Source: DTU015 sp964641455
GTDB taxonomy: Bacteria > Bacillota > Sulfobacillia > Fermentithermobacillales > Fermentithermobacillaceae
Direction: 5' to 3'
Length of the DNA: 8,557 nucleotides
Assembly (NCBI GenBank): GCA_964641455.1
Contig: CAZXLH010000060.1
Coordinates: 1 to 8,557 of the forward strand
The notes under the pieces were generated by a model. The model searched no databases. It was not told the origin of the DNA and was given only the letters and a program-made list of their open reading frames with translations. A program made the translations under genes and the position numbers. Below, piece after piece: positions 1 through 5,912 of this stretch (position 1 is its first letter; the number at the start of each line of letters is the position of its first letter).

Positions 1-337
1 ACAGTTCGCCCCGCCGCTTCTGTATGTATTCCCTGACCGTGCGTTCCCCACCCTTAAAGCCATGATCCTTTTGAAGCTGTTTGAAAATGGCCACGGCATT
101 GCGGCGATCCTTCCTGGGCAGTAATCGATCTTCAAGCAACCAAGTGTCAACGATCTCCGCTACAGGGTCCATAACCGGTCGCCGCCTGGCTCGAGTGCCA
201 GGCACAGGCTCATTCCAGTCATCTTGGCGGGCGTATTTCGCTGCGGTGCGCCAACACACACCGGTCCGTTCCGCAATTTCGCTGATCGACGCCTCTTCGT
301 TTTCATACGCATACTTGATATAGTGTTGTACAGGCAT
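1..337 (-). CDS. istA: IS21-family transposase IstA, N-terminal part (runs off the left edge)
   Basis: The minus strand reads an open frame of 112 codons from ATG at 337 to the window edge. It begins MPVQHYIKYAYENEEASIS and carries a helix-turn-helix (about residues 16-40, with SEIAERTGVCWRTAAKYARQ). This is the typical DNA-binding start of IS21 IstA, which works with the ATPase helper IstB (off-window). After the HTH come a basic linker (TRARRRPVMDP) and a second predicted DNA-binding helix region (KDRRNAVAIFKQLQKDHGFKGG). A GGAG at 349-346 lies 8 nt before the ATG, which supports this start. The DDE catalytic core would lie to the left of the window. Unlike the other transposase remains here, this frame has no stop or shift, so it looks recent. 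The family call rests on remembered family features, not on a search. Confidence 0.88.
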   Translation of the reverse strand, partial: MPVQHYIKYAYENEEASISEIAERTGVCWRTAAKYARQDDWNEPVPGTRARRRPVMDPVAEIVDTWLLEDRLLPRKDRRNAVAIFKQLQKDHGFKGGERTVREYIQKRRGEL

Positions 338-416
338 AGCTATCACTCCGTATTACCTCCCGATTGGCCGTAACCTAATCTGAGGAGGTATTCTATATGG
401 CGCGGTGGCTATGCCT
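332..416. repeat. Nested inverted repeats over the istA start
   Basis: AGGCATAGC at 332-340 is the exact reverse complement of GCTATGCCT at 408-416. Inside this pair, TACCTCC at 354-360 is the exact reverse complement of GGAGGTA at 384-390. The istA start codon (337-335) lies inside the outer arm and its GGAG (349-346) lies between the two arms. An mRNA covering the whole region could fold and hide the start site. The repeats are seen directly; the regulatory role is inferred. Confidence 0.55.
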
Positions 417-462
417 TCTTTTTCAGTCGCTGTTGTGACATTTTCTCCGCCGATCTCTGCAT

Positions 463-498
463 TCTAATTATGCCGAAAACAACACGTAGGTCTAATTA
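463..498. repeat. Subterminal direct repeats of the IS21 end
   Basis: The octamer TCTAATTA occurs at 463-470 and again at 491-498, spaced 28 bp apart start to start. IS21-family ends usually carry repeated subterminal motifs that bind the transposase, so these two copies next to the putative terminus at 508 fit that role. The match is short and the role is inferred. Confidence 0.5.
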
Positions 499-595
499 CA
501 AGGGGACAGCGCCATTTCGTTCTACAGCCGTGACGATAGCTTACTCAGATGACTTTATGACTATATGGCAAAGGCTCCCCATACATAGACAACAC

Positions 596-1222
596 TTAAT
601 ATCGCTCTGACTCCTCCGAGCCCATAAACTCAGGCATGGTGGCATAACCTTCCGCGCTGATGCCATCGCGCCTAAGAGCTTTTCCGACAGTCATGATCAG
701 GATGCGAAAATCTAGAGCCAAATTCCAATTATCTACGTACCACACATCCAGATCGAATTTTTCTTCCCAACTCAGATCGTTCCGTCCATTAACCTGTGCC
801 CAGCCGGTGATCCCAGGTTTCACTTCATGTCGGCGTGATTGCCTGGGGCTATATCGCGGCATGTATGTCGTTGGCAATGGCCGGGGACCTACCAGACTCA
901 TGTCTCCAGCCAGAACATTGAAAAACTGAGGAAGTTCATCAAGGCTGTTTGCTCTGAGGGCTCTGCCTGTAGGGGTCAATCGCTTCTCATCAGGCAAAGG
1001 CTTGCCGTCTGCACCGGATGCATTTAGCATGGTCCTGAATTTCAGGACAGCAAAAGGCTTTCCATTCATGCCCACGCGCGTCTGACGGAATAATATAGGC
1101 CATCGCAGATCAAAAAAGACGATCAAGGCTGTGACAAGCATGACAGGTGAAAGCATGATTAGGGCAATGAGCGATAAAACGATATCAAAGAAGCGTTTTG
1201 CGGCATTAGTTGTCTTATGCAT
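596..1222 (-). CDS. Initiating sugar transferase (monotopic polyprenyl-phosphate phosphoglycosyltransferase)
   Basis: This 208-residue protein matches the bacterial sugar transferase family (PglC / WcaJ C-domain type). These enzymes move a sugar-1-phosphate from a UDP-sugar to undecaprenyl phosphate at the inner face of the membrane, starting a glycan repeat unit. Visible landmarks are an N-terminal re-entrant membrane helix (residues 9-36), KFRTM (61-65), the catalytic Asp-Glu pair in SLDELPQFFN (residues 95-96), GDMSLVGPRP, and PGITGWAQVNGRN (136-148). The C-terminus ISAEGYATMPEF is also usual. The length is that of the compact catalytic form, without the extra N-terminal membrane domain of WcaJ. 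An upstream ATG at 1228 is possible but lies only 2 nt from the GAGGAG; the ATG at 1222 has an 8-nt spacer, so I chose it. The sugar used cannot be read from the sequence. The gene appears intact. Confidence 0.93.
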   Translation of the reverse strand: MHKTTNAAKRFFDIVLSLIALIMLSPVMLVTALIVFFDLRWPILFRQTRVGMNGKPFAVLKFRTMLNASGADGKPLPDEKRLTPTGRALRANSLDELPQFFNVLAGDMSLVGPRPLPTTYMPRYSPRQSRRHEVKPGITGWAQVNGRNDLSWEEKFDLDVWYVDNWNLALDFRILIMTVGKALRRDGISAEGYATMPEFMGSEESERY

Positions 1223-1230
1223 GTACATGT

Positions 1231-1236
1231 CTCCTC
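1231..1236 (-). promoter_or_regulatory. Ribosome binding site that sets the sugar transferase start
   Basis: The minus strand reads GAGGAG at 1236-1231. The spacer is 8 nt to the ATG at 1222 but only 2 nt to the ATG at 1228, which favours the shorter protein. Confidence 0.75.
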
Positions 1237-1255
1237 ACAACAGAGAGAATATGTC

Positions 1256-1282
1256 CTACATGATGGTGAGGTACTCGTCCAT
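1256..1282 (-). CDS. Eight-codon ORF with a strong ribosome binding site (leader peptide or gene remnant)
   Basis: The minus strand reads AAGGAG (1294-1289), a 6-nt spacer, then ATG at 1282 and the frame MDEYLTIM followed by TAG. The ribosome binding site is as good as any in the window, yet the frame ends after 8 codons, 33 nt before the sugar transferase start. It shares its frame with the present 3' end of the WecA-like gene, so it is also the tail of that extended ORF. It may be a short leader that couples translation to the next gene, or the stump of a deleted gene. The start resembles the beginnings of Wzz-like chain-length regulators, but eight residues cannot prove this. Confidence 0.35.
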   Translation of the reverse strand: MDEYLTIM

Positions 1283-2356
1283 GTTCGTCTCCTTACGGGG
1301 AATTATTGCGCATACACGGGGGCTAACCCAGGTGAGCACTACTTGACGTTTACGTGAAGACACCCTAGACGACCTCCAACATGAAATAGAACTAGTACGC
1401 AGCAGCGTCATTACGGGAGGCCAAAAGCCACCAGCCATGTGAGCTATCCAGACTCCTAGAACGCCCAGTACCGCAGCACTGCACCAGACGACCAATGCAG
1501 TGTTCAACTCATTGCCCGCAAGACGCTCGCACAGCATATCATATGTGTGCCTCCTATCGCCCAAAAGAAGACCGGCTCGAGAACCAGCCCGGCGTATGAC
1601 TGCAAATGCGGTATCACAAATGGGCAACGCAAGAATGGTAAGCCATGCAAACACATGAGCCATAGGCATCGCCTTGTGAAAGGCTAGTTGATATACGGCT
1701 ATACCGAATACATAACCCAGGTATAGACTCCCGCAATCCCCCATGAATGTCCTCGCTGGCGGCGCATTGAACACCAAGAAACCCATACAACTGCCAGCAA
1801 CTGCAAACAGCATGATGCTCCAGCATGGATTACTACCGATTCTGGCAATTGCCGAACCTGCAACCGCCATAATAGCAGCGGTACCAGCTAGCACGCCATC
1901 CATTCCGTCAAAAAGGTTGAAACTGTTAGAAAGGCCGACCGATAGAAGGGTAATCCAACATAGCTCCATCCCAATTATCCAAGTCCCAACAGGCGTTATC
2001 GGCCTTGGTGATAGCGATAGCGCAGAAACCACATAAGTGACGGCCGCACCAATCTGTCCCACAAGTTTCCAAGCCGGGGTAAAAGTCTGTATGTCGTCAA
2101 CGAATCCAATGACAAACATCACTAGTGCCCCTATCGCTATAGGGAGCATGTGAAAACAAGAGGAGCCCTTGAGATACGTCGTCATGAAACTTGAGAAAAG
2201 ACTGCCCAATAATATGCCCAACCCTCCAAAGGCTGGGATGGGCGAAGTGTGTATCTTGATCTCATTTGGGCAATCCAAAGCCTTCATCCTAAAGGCAAGC
2301 TTGATAGATAGCCAGGTACCTGCAATACTCAGCAAAAAACCAAACATTACTGCCAT
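1256..2356 (-). CDS. WecA/MraY-like polyprenyl-phosphate sugar-1-phosphate transferase, probably frameshifted at its C-terminus
   Basis: This polytopic membrane enzyme transfers a sugar-1-phosphate (usually HexNAc-1-P from a UDP-sugar) to a polyprenyl phosphate. Family landmarks are clear: IKIHTSPIPAFGGLG near the N-terminus, GFVDD (residues 84-88), SNSFNLFDGMDGVLAG (about 143-158, with the conserved Asp residues), FMGDCGS (204-210) and the cytoplasmic GDRRHTYDML (266-275). Around ten hydrophobic segments are visible. The ATG at 2356 follows GGAG with an 8-nt spacer; a GTG at 2365 overlaps that site and is less likely. After about residue 319 the present frame turns polar (RTSSISCWRSSRVSSRKR), while the next frame reads VLVLFHVGGRLGCLHVNVK and stops at 1339. 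The natural protein was therefore probably about 338 residues, with a one-base shift between 1411 and 1395. It lies upstream of the initiating transferase gene in the same orientation. Confidence 0.88.
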   Translation of the reverse strand: MAVMFGFLLSIAGTWLSIKLAFRMKALDCPNEIKIHTSPIPAFGGLGILLGSLFSSFMTTYLKGSSCFHMLPIAIGALVMFVIGFVDDIQTFTPAWKLVGQIGAAVTYVVSALSLSPRPITPVGTWIIGMELCWITLLSVGLSNSFNLFDGMDGVLAGTAAIMAVAGSAIARIGSNPCWSIMLFAVAGSCMGFLVFNAPPARTFMGDCGSLYLGYVFGIAVYQLAFHKAMPMAHVFAWLTILALPICDTAFAVIRRAGSRAGLLLGDRRHTYDMLCERLAGNELNTALVVWCSAAVLGVLGVWIAHMAGGFWPPVMTLLRTSSISCWRSSRVSSRKRQVVLTWVSPRVCAIIPRKETNMDEYLTIM

Positions 2357-2364
2357 GATCCACA

Positions 2365-2370
2365 CTCCAA
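2365..2370 (-). promoter_or_regulatory. Ribosome binding site that sets the WecA-like start
   Basis: The minus strand reads TTGGAG at 2370-2365, 8 nt before the ATG at 2356. The alternative GTG start at 2365 would lie inside this site, so ATG 2356 is preferred. Confidence 0.65.
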
Positions 2371-2471
2371 TTCATCTGACCACACATATGCCGCCATCTT
2401 TCCTTTATCTGCCCCTGCAGTTACATAAGGTGTAAAAGCTGCAAAGGGATCTAGATCAATACCTAATATGA

Positions 2472-3138
2472 GGAAGGTGTGTTACTACTGTCAAAACGAA
2501 ATACGACGTGGAGATTGGCCTGGACACAATGCATAGCCTACTAGAGCATCTTGGCTTTCGGCATGGTCTCCTATGGCCTGCGCTGAAGTGGAGACATGAT
2601 CCACAGGCAAAGATGGATGCCATTACCGGAGCCCTAGACTAGCCAGTTGCCAGGAACCATGTAACACACGAAGATGAGTGCGATATCCATCTTCTGCTGA
2701 CCAAAAGGCCTACATGAATTCAATGCAGCAAGTAGGCCTGGGCCCTACGCCTAGCTCTCTCTAGCCGGAAGAAGAACGCCGATAGCGCTTTGGACATCCG
2801 CAACGGCAGCTTCACCCACCTCATATTCCACAAGAAGTGTCCTGCTAGGCAAACTCATTGAGTTTCTTGAAAGGATCGTTTCGCGCTACTCGATGGGCAC
2901 GACTCATATAGTCTATTACAACTACAATGTTCATACATCCCAAGTCTTGCAAAAATGACTTGCCACTTACCCGCCGGAAAGAAGCCCTATTCTGCCTTAT
3001 CACAGGCATCGGTTCAACCCCATACAGAATGTATGATAGCTTCTGAAAACCGCAGTCACTTCTAAAAGGCTCCACGGCCTGATGAATGTACTTATCGATG
3101 CTGTAACCGCTCTACTCGACAACTTTGCTCCATCTTAA
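2472..3138 (+). pseudogene. Decayed IS630-family transposase
   Basis: The plus strand, opposite to the locus genes, carries the remains of an IS630 (Tc1/mariner-like DDE) transposase. From 2481 the frame reads YDVEIGLDTMHSLLEHLGF, the winged-helix part, then HEDECDIHLLLTKRPT (2673-2714) around the first catalytic Asp, then ALDIRNGSFTHLIFHKK (about 2787-2840). After a one-base shift near 2845 it continues KLIEFLERIVSRYSMGTTH, YYNYNVHTSQVLQK, FNPIQNV and KTAVTSKRLHGLMNVLIDAV, ending at TAA 3138. Family members usually have DN before VH and an E in NPIE; here these are YN and NPIQ, so catalytic residues appear lost. Internal stops fall at 2640 (TAG), 2715 (TGA), 2956 (TGA) and a TGA-TAG pair near 3030. 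The first hundred or so codons are missing. Homology may run on past the stop to about 3165 (IQTLANSAQ). Confidence 0.75.
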
Positions 3139-3265
3139 ATACAAACCTTGGCTAATAGTGCTCAAATACTCCTTCCAAGCTGCTTAGCTGAATCTGGCGT
3201 AAATTGACGTACCCAGCGACATGCAAGGCACGACGGCATAGAAACGCTCGCCAATGACGCCTGAA

Positions 3266-4261
3266 TCATAGTCCGTATTTCCGAGGAAGGTACTCCCTGT
3301 GCCAGAGCCTGGACGCCACCTCCCTGATTCCATTTCGCATGCCCTGAGTAGCAAAGACGTGCTCGGCTCTCTCAACGTAGTAAACGGCATAATCAAGACT
3401 TCGGCGTAAGTCCTGACAGCTTGCGGGAAGGCTCGGGTATCTAAGCGGTTGACGCGTAGTCAAGTGGGGAGAGCGATGTTTGTCATGTTGAACTCTGTAC
3501 GGCCGGAATTGGACACCAGTCGATGTGAACTTCAGCGTGGCTAGACCAGCTGTTCGTCGTCTCCGCGCTGGACCATCGAATATGAAATCCCCCAAGCTGT
3601 AGAATATCAGCCTTGATCCTTCAGTTTCATAACCTTGCAATGTGTGGGAACCCGACCTCACCACTATGTCTACACCATTGGCCGAAAGGAATCTAGGCAG
3701 CTCCTTCTCCCTTTCGACCGGAAATGATACCATCTCATCGCCCGCATGTAGCAAACATATAACAAAGTCAGCCGCTTCGCGAGCATTGATCACTTCCCGT
3801 TGAACAATATCAAGATCATCACATGTGGCTATGCATGTACCCACTGCTTCAGGTAGTAACTCCTGGTCGAGCAGGCCTATAATTGACACCTTATGCCCGT
3901 CACATTGAAGTCGTGCAGGCTCCTGAAGTCGCCCTTGGGGGCGATAGCCAACTGGCGTAACACCAAGGCTGTGGAGAACATGAACAGTCTCTATGAACCC
4001 CTCTATCCCACAATCCAGTGAATGATTGTTGGCGACTGATAGAACATCAAAAAGCTTAAGTACATCGCCACAATCCGACGGATCTGCTCGAAATTTGCGT
4101 CCTTCGACAAGGCTTGCATGGCATACCGGGCTCTCGAGGTTTGCGATAAATGCCGAAAACCCCAGTGTTTCACGCAGTGCCCTCAAAGCTCCGGCTACAT
4201 AAGCGTAATATGGTGCTACATCCCTGGCCAACATGACGTCCCCCGCAACTGCTAGTGTCAT
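3266..4261 (-). CDS. CapA-family (poly-gamma-glutamate capsule type) metallophosphoesterase-like protein
   Basis: This 331-residue protein has the CapA/PGA_cap domain, a calcineurin-like fold found in poly-gamma-glutamate and polysaccharide capsule loci. In order it shows AVAGDVMLARD (residues 3-13), ANLESPV (about 40-46), SVANNHSLDCGIEGF (75-89), LLHAGDE (170-176), GSHTLQGYE (204-212) and FYSLGDFIFD (220-229). Two positions differ from the common form: the usual SLGNF is SLGDF, and the residue before SGSH is Arg. There is no signal peptide or clear membrane anchor, unlike many CapA proteins, so its location is unclear. A TTG at 4315 would add 18 poorly conserved residues; ATG 4261 begins right at the conserved core and follows AGGGAG, with a rather long 12-nt spacer. 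The precise reaction is not established for the family. Confidence 0.87.
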   Translation of the reverse strand: MTLAVAGDVMLARDVAPYYAYVAGALRALRETLGFSAFIANLESPVCHASLVEGRKFRADPSDCGDVLKLFDVLSVANNHSLDCGIEGFIETVHVLHSLGVTPVGYRPQGRLQEPARLQCDGHKVSIIGLLDQELLPEAVGTCIATCDDLDIVQREVINAREAADFVICLLHAGDEMVSFPVEREKELPRFLSANGVDIVVRSGSHTLQGYETEGSRLIFYSLGDFIFDGPARRRRTAGLATLKFTSTGVQFRPYRVQHDKHRSPHLTTRQPLRYPSLPASCQDLRRSLDYAVYYVERAEHVFATQGMRNGIREVASRLWHREYLPRKYGL

Positions 4262-4319
4262 CCAAGAACTCAGCTCCCTGTGGTTGGTTTGCCCTCTTTC
4301 TAGCTGACCCGCCAACCTC

Positions 4320-4497
4320 TTAGTAGTCTATCATGGCAATGCGCCAGTTTGTTCGGTGATCATGCCTTTGACCAATGCCGGACAGAATTCTACCCATTAT
4401 GCCATCTGAACGCAAATCCCGATACCCCTTGGCAAGTTCACCTTATCGCCTCCAGATCACAACCCAGTGTGTTATCCTGTGAACTCAAGAGTCTAGC
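4320..4497 (-). pseudogene. 3' end of an unidentified gene upstream of capA, with a probable frameshift
   Basis: The minus strand from 4439 reads ELAKGYRDLRSDGIMGRILS, then GIGQRHDHRTNWRIAMIDY and TAA at 4320, 58 nt before the capA start. It has the look of a real charged C-terminus. Just upstream, one base out of phase, the sequence reads LLSSQDNTLGCDLEAIR, and joining the two (DLEAIR-ELAKGY) gives a smooth protein. This suggests a one-base change near 4440. Further upstream the frames are full of stops. I do not recognise the family; a glycosyltransferase, flippase or other polysaccharide protein would fit the context, but nothing proves it. Confidence 0.35.
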
Positions 4498-4765
4498 CTA
4501 GCAAAGCATGGTGGCAACGCTGAAGGCAAGAGCAATGGGATAGCTCGATACATGAAGTACCCCTTCACAGACTCGCCTATTAGCTGACAGAAAAACAGTA
4601 CCCATCAGACACAACAACCAGGCACAATGGATTCTCGATGCCCGCCAAGTCTATCACTTACTAAGCATGATACATGACTCGTGAACAAGAGACTGCGCTT
4701 GTCTCAGGATCAAACCAGCAAGCCTCGGTACTTCCACACGACCCACATGCTAGATGATGCTGCAT

Positions 4766-4902
4766 TCAGCCCAAGACGCCGATATTGCCATTCGCTTGCC
4801 TAATGAGGCCGATATCACTAGCCCTCACGTCACCAGAGTAGACAAGCCTTCTGTCTTTGAGATCCAAGCAAGCCCGTTTCTTGACAGATGAACCTATTGC
4901 GC
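4766..4902 (-). pseudogene. Fragment of an unidentified coding sequence
   Basis: The minus strand has an open stretch that reads FCAIGSSVKKRACLDLKD, then RRLVYSGDVRASDIGLIRQ and ANGNIGVLG before TGA at 4766. Its residue mix looks like a folded protein and unlike the surrounding frames, but it has no start site and ends abruptly. It lies 89 nt past the stop of the acetyltransferase gene and is in a different frame from the 4320-4497 fragment. Both may come from one decayed gene that once lay between the acetyltransferase and capA. Coding origin is inferred from appearance only. Confidence 0.25.
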
Positions 4903-4991
4903 AGAACTACGATCATAACAACAGGCAGAGTGGAAATCGTGAGCCGAACCGCCAAGACAATCTATTGAACCTACTATGGACTATCAGTATC

Positions 4992-5642
4992 CTACATCGG
5001 ACGCCCAAAGACCAACCTATAGAATCTCTGCCCATCATCACAGCCCTTACTGATTCTAATACACCATAGAATCCTCTGTTCAACAAGCCAACCTGTTTCT
5101 ACAAAACCTACCTTACCTAGTCCTCGCATTGAAGCGGTATTGGCAGGGTCTACTATTGCTACCGCCGTGTGCTTAATCCCACCGTGCTCTTGCATCCACA
5201 TAAGTCCTCGCTGCAGAGTTCTTGCTTGTAGACTCATCCCTCGATACTTAGGTCTCGTAAACGCTTGGCTTATGTAAAGTTCACTATCTCGTAGAACAAG
5301 GACATCCCTCTCAGCAAGGCCCACGTAACACACCCAGCATGCTGCGATTTGGCCACTATGACAATTGCGGGCAATTACCAATACACTGCCAGAACGAAGC
5401 GCCCTTCTGATCCTCTTCCGTGAGCTAGCCGACACAAACTCACTCAATTCGCTATCTACACGGGCAAACAGACTCATGGTGCGAGTATCCAATCTCGAAA
5501 TGCACTCATAATCAAACTCAATCTCGGGCTCCATGAGTCTTGTGTTGATGATATCGGTAGTATTGGCCTTGAAAATGGAGTACTGCTTCCGGCCGAACCA
5601 GAATCGTAGCCGAAGCGGTGCTACCAACATACCAACCTCCAT
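4992..5642 (-). CDS. GNAT-family acetyltransferase
   Basis: This protein of about 216 residues has a C-terminal GNAT fold. The acetyl-CoA pyrophosphate-binding motif A is seen as YISQAFTRPKYRGMSLQARTL (residues 123-143 region, the loop at RPKYRGMSLQ), followed by a helix and then DPANTASMRGLGKVGFVETG (165-184), the usual motif B end. The N-terminal part (YSIFKANTTD, IEFDYECISRLD) resembles GNAT proteins found in surface-polysaccharide loci, where they acetylate amino sugars or other precursors; that role is inferred. ATG 5642 has GGGGGA 9 nt upstream and is my choice. ATG 5630 after GGAGG (5-nt spacer) and ATG 5681 are alternatives. The gene is followed by decayed sequence rather than by capA directly. 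Confidence 0.78.
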   Translation of the reverse strand: MEVGMLVAPLRLRFWFGRKQYSIFKANTTDIINTRLMEPEIEFDYECISRLDTRTMSLFARVDSELSEFVSASSRKRIRRALRSGSVLVIARNCHSGQIAACWVCYVGLAERDVLVLRDSELYISQAFTRPKYRGMSLQARTLQRGLMWMQEHGGIKHTAVAIVDPANTASMRGLGKVGFVETGWLVEQRILWCIRISKGCDDGQRFYRLVFGRPM

Positions 5643-5681
5643 AACTGCGTTTCCCCCATGATTCATTAGAATTCGATCCAC

Positions 5682-5912
5682 ATAGTCTCTTGAGAAACCT
5701 AGAGGAGTTTATCAAATGGCACATATCTCGGTCGCCAGCGGCGGAAACCCTAACATGCCGTTGTAGGCGATATCAGCGGGGTATTCTGTCATTCTTACAC
5801 CCAGTTATCCCAAGCACGCAGTCGGTGTCTCCGGGAATGTGCCCTTGAGCAAAGCTCGTCTCGGCCCATGCTATTTGACAATCGGCAAAGGCAGTATGCT
5901 GTTGCCTAGAGG
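5682..5912. other. Unassigned stretch between the acetyltransferase and the IS1182-like relic
   Basis: No gene is supported here. On the minus strand a 26-codon frame starts MTEYPADIAYNGMLGFPPLA at 5789 and ends in TGA, but its ribosome binding site is poor and I recognise nothing in it. This stretch probably holds the far end of the IS1182-like relic and the former promoter or upstream gene of the acetyltransferase. Confidence 0.4.

Larger units (their letters stand above)
1..508 (-). mobile_element. IS21-family insertion sequence, istA-proximal end
   Basis: The element is seen only from its istA-proximal end. Reading the minus strand, a plausible terminus starts TGTCCCCTTGTAATTAGACC at 508; IS21 elements commonly begin with TGT. 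About 170 nt of non-coding DNA separates this end from the istA start. The element sits 87 nt past the stop codon of the sugar transferase gene, so it closes or interrupts the locus on that side. The other end and any target-site duplication are outside the window, so the exact boundary is inferred. Confidence 0.7.

Noticed and set aside
397..438. 13-codon plus-strand ORF with GGAGG 8 nt upstream, divergent from istA
   Set aside because: The GGAGG is one arm of the inverted repeat and the peptide (MARWLCLLFQSLL) is unremarkable; most likely chance.
2845..3075. 76-codon minus-strand frame
   Set aside because: It is antisense to the clear IS630 transposase remains on the plus strand.
3184..3396. 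70-codon minus-strand frame overlapping the end of capA, considered as a frameshifted capA C-terminus
   Set aside because: capA ends naturally with REYLPRKYGL and the overlapping frame shows no family feature.
4857..5069. 70-codon plus-strand frame
   Set aside because: It overlaps the 3' end of the acetyltransferase antisense and is rich in polar residues with no family feature.
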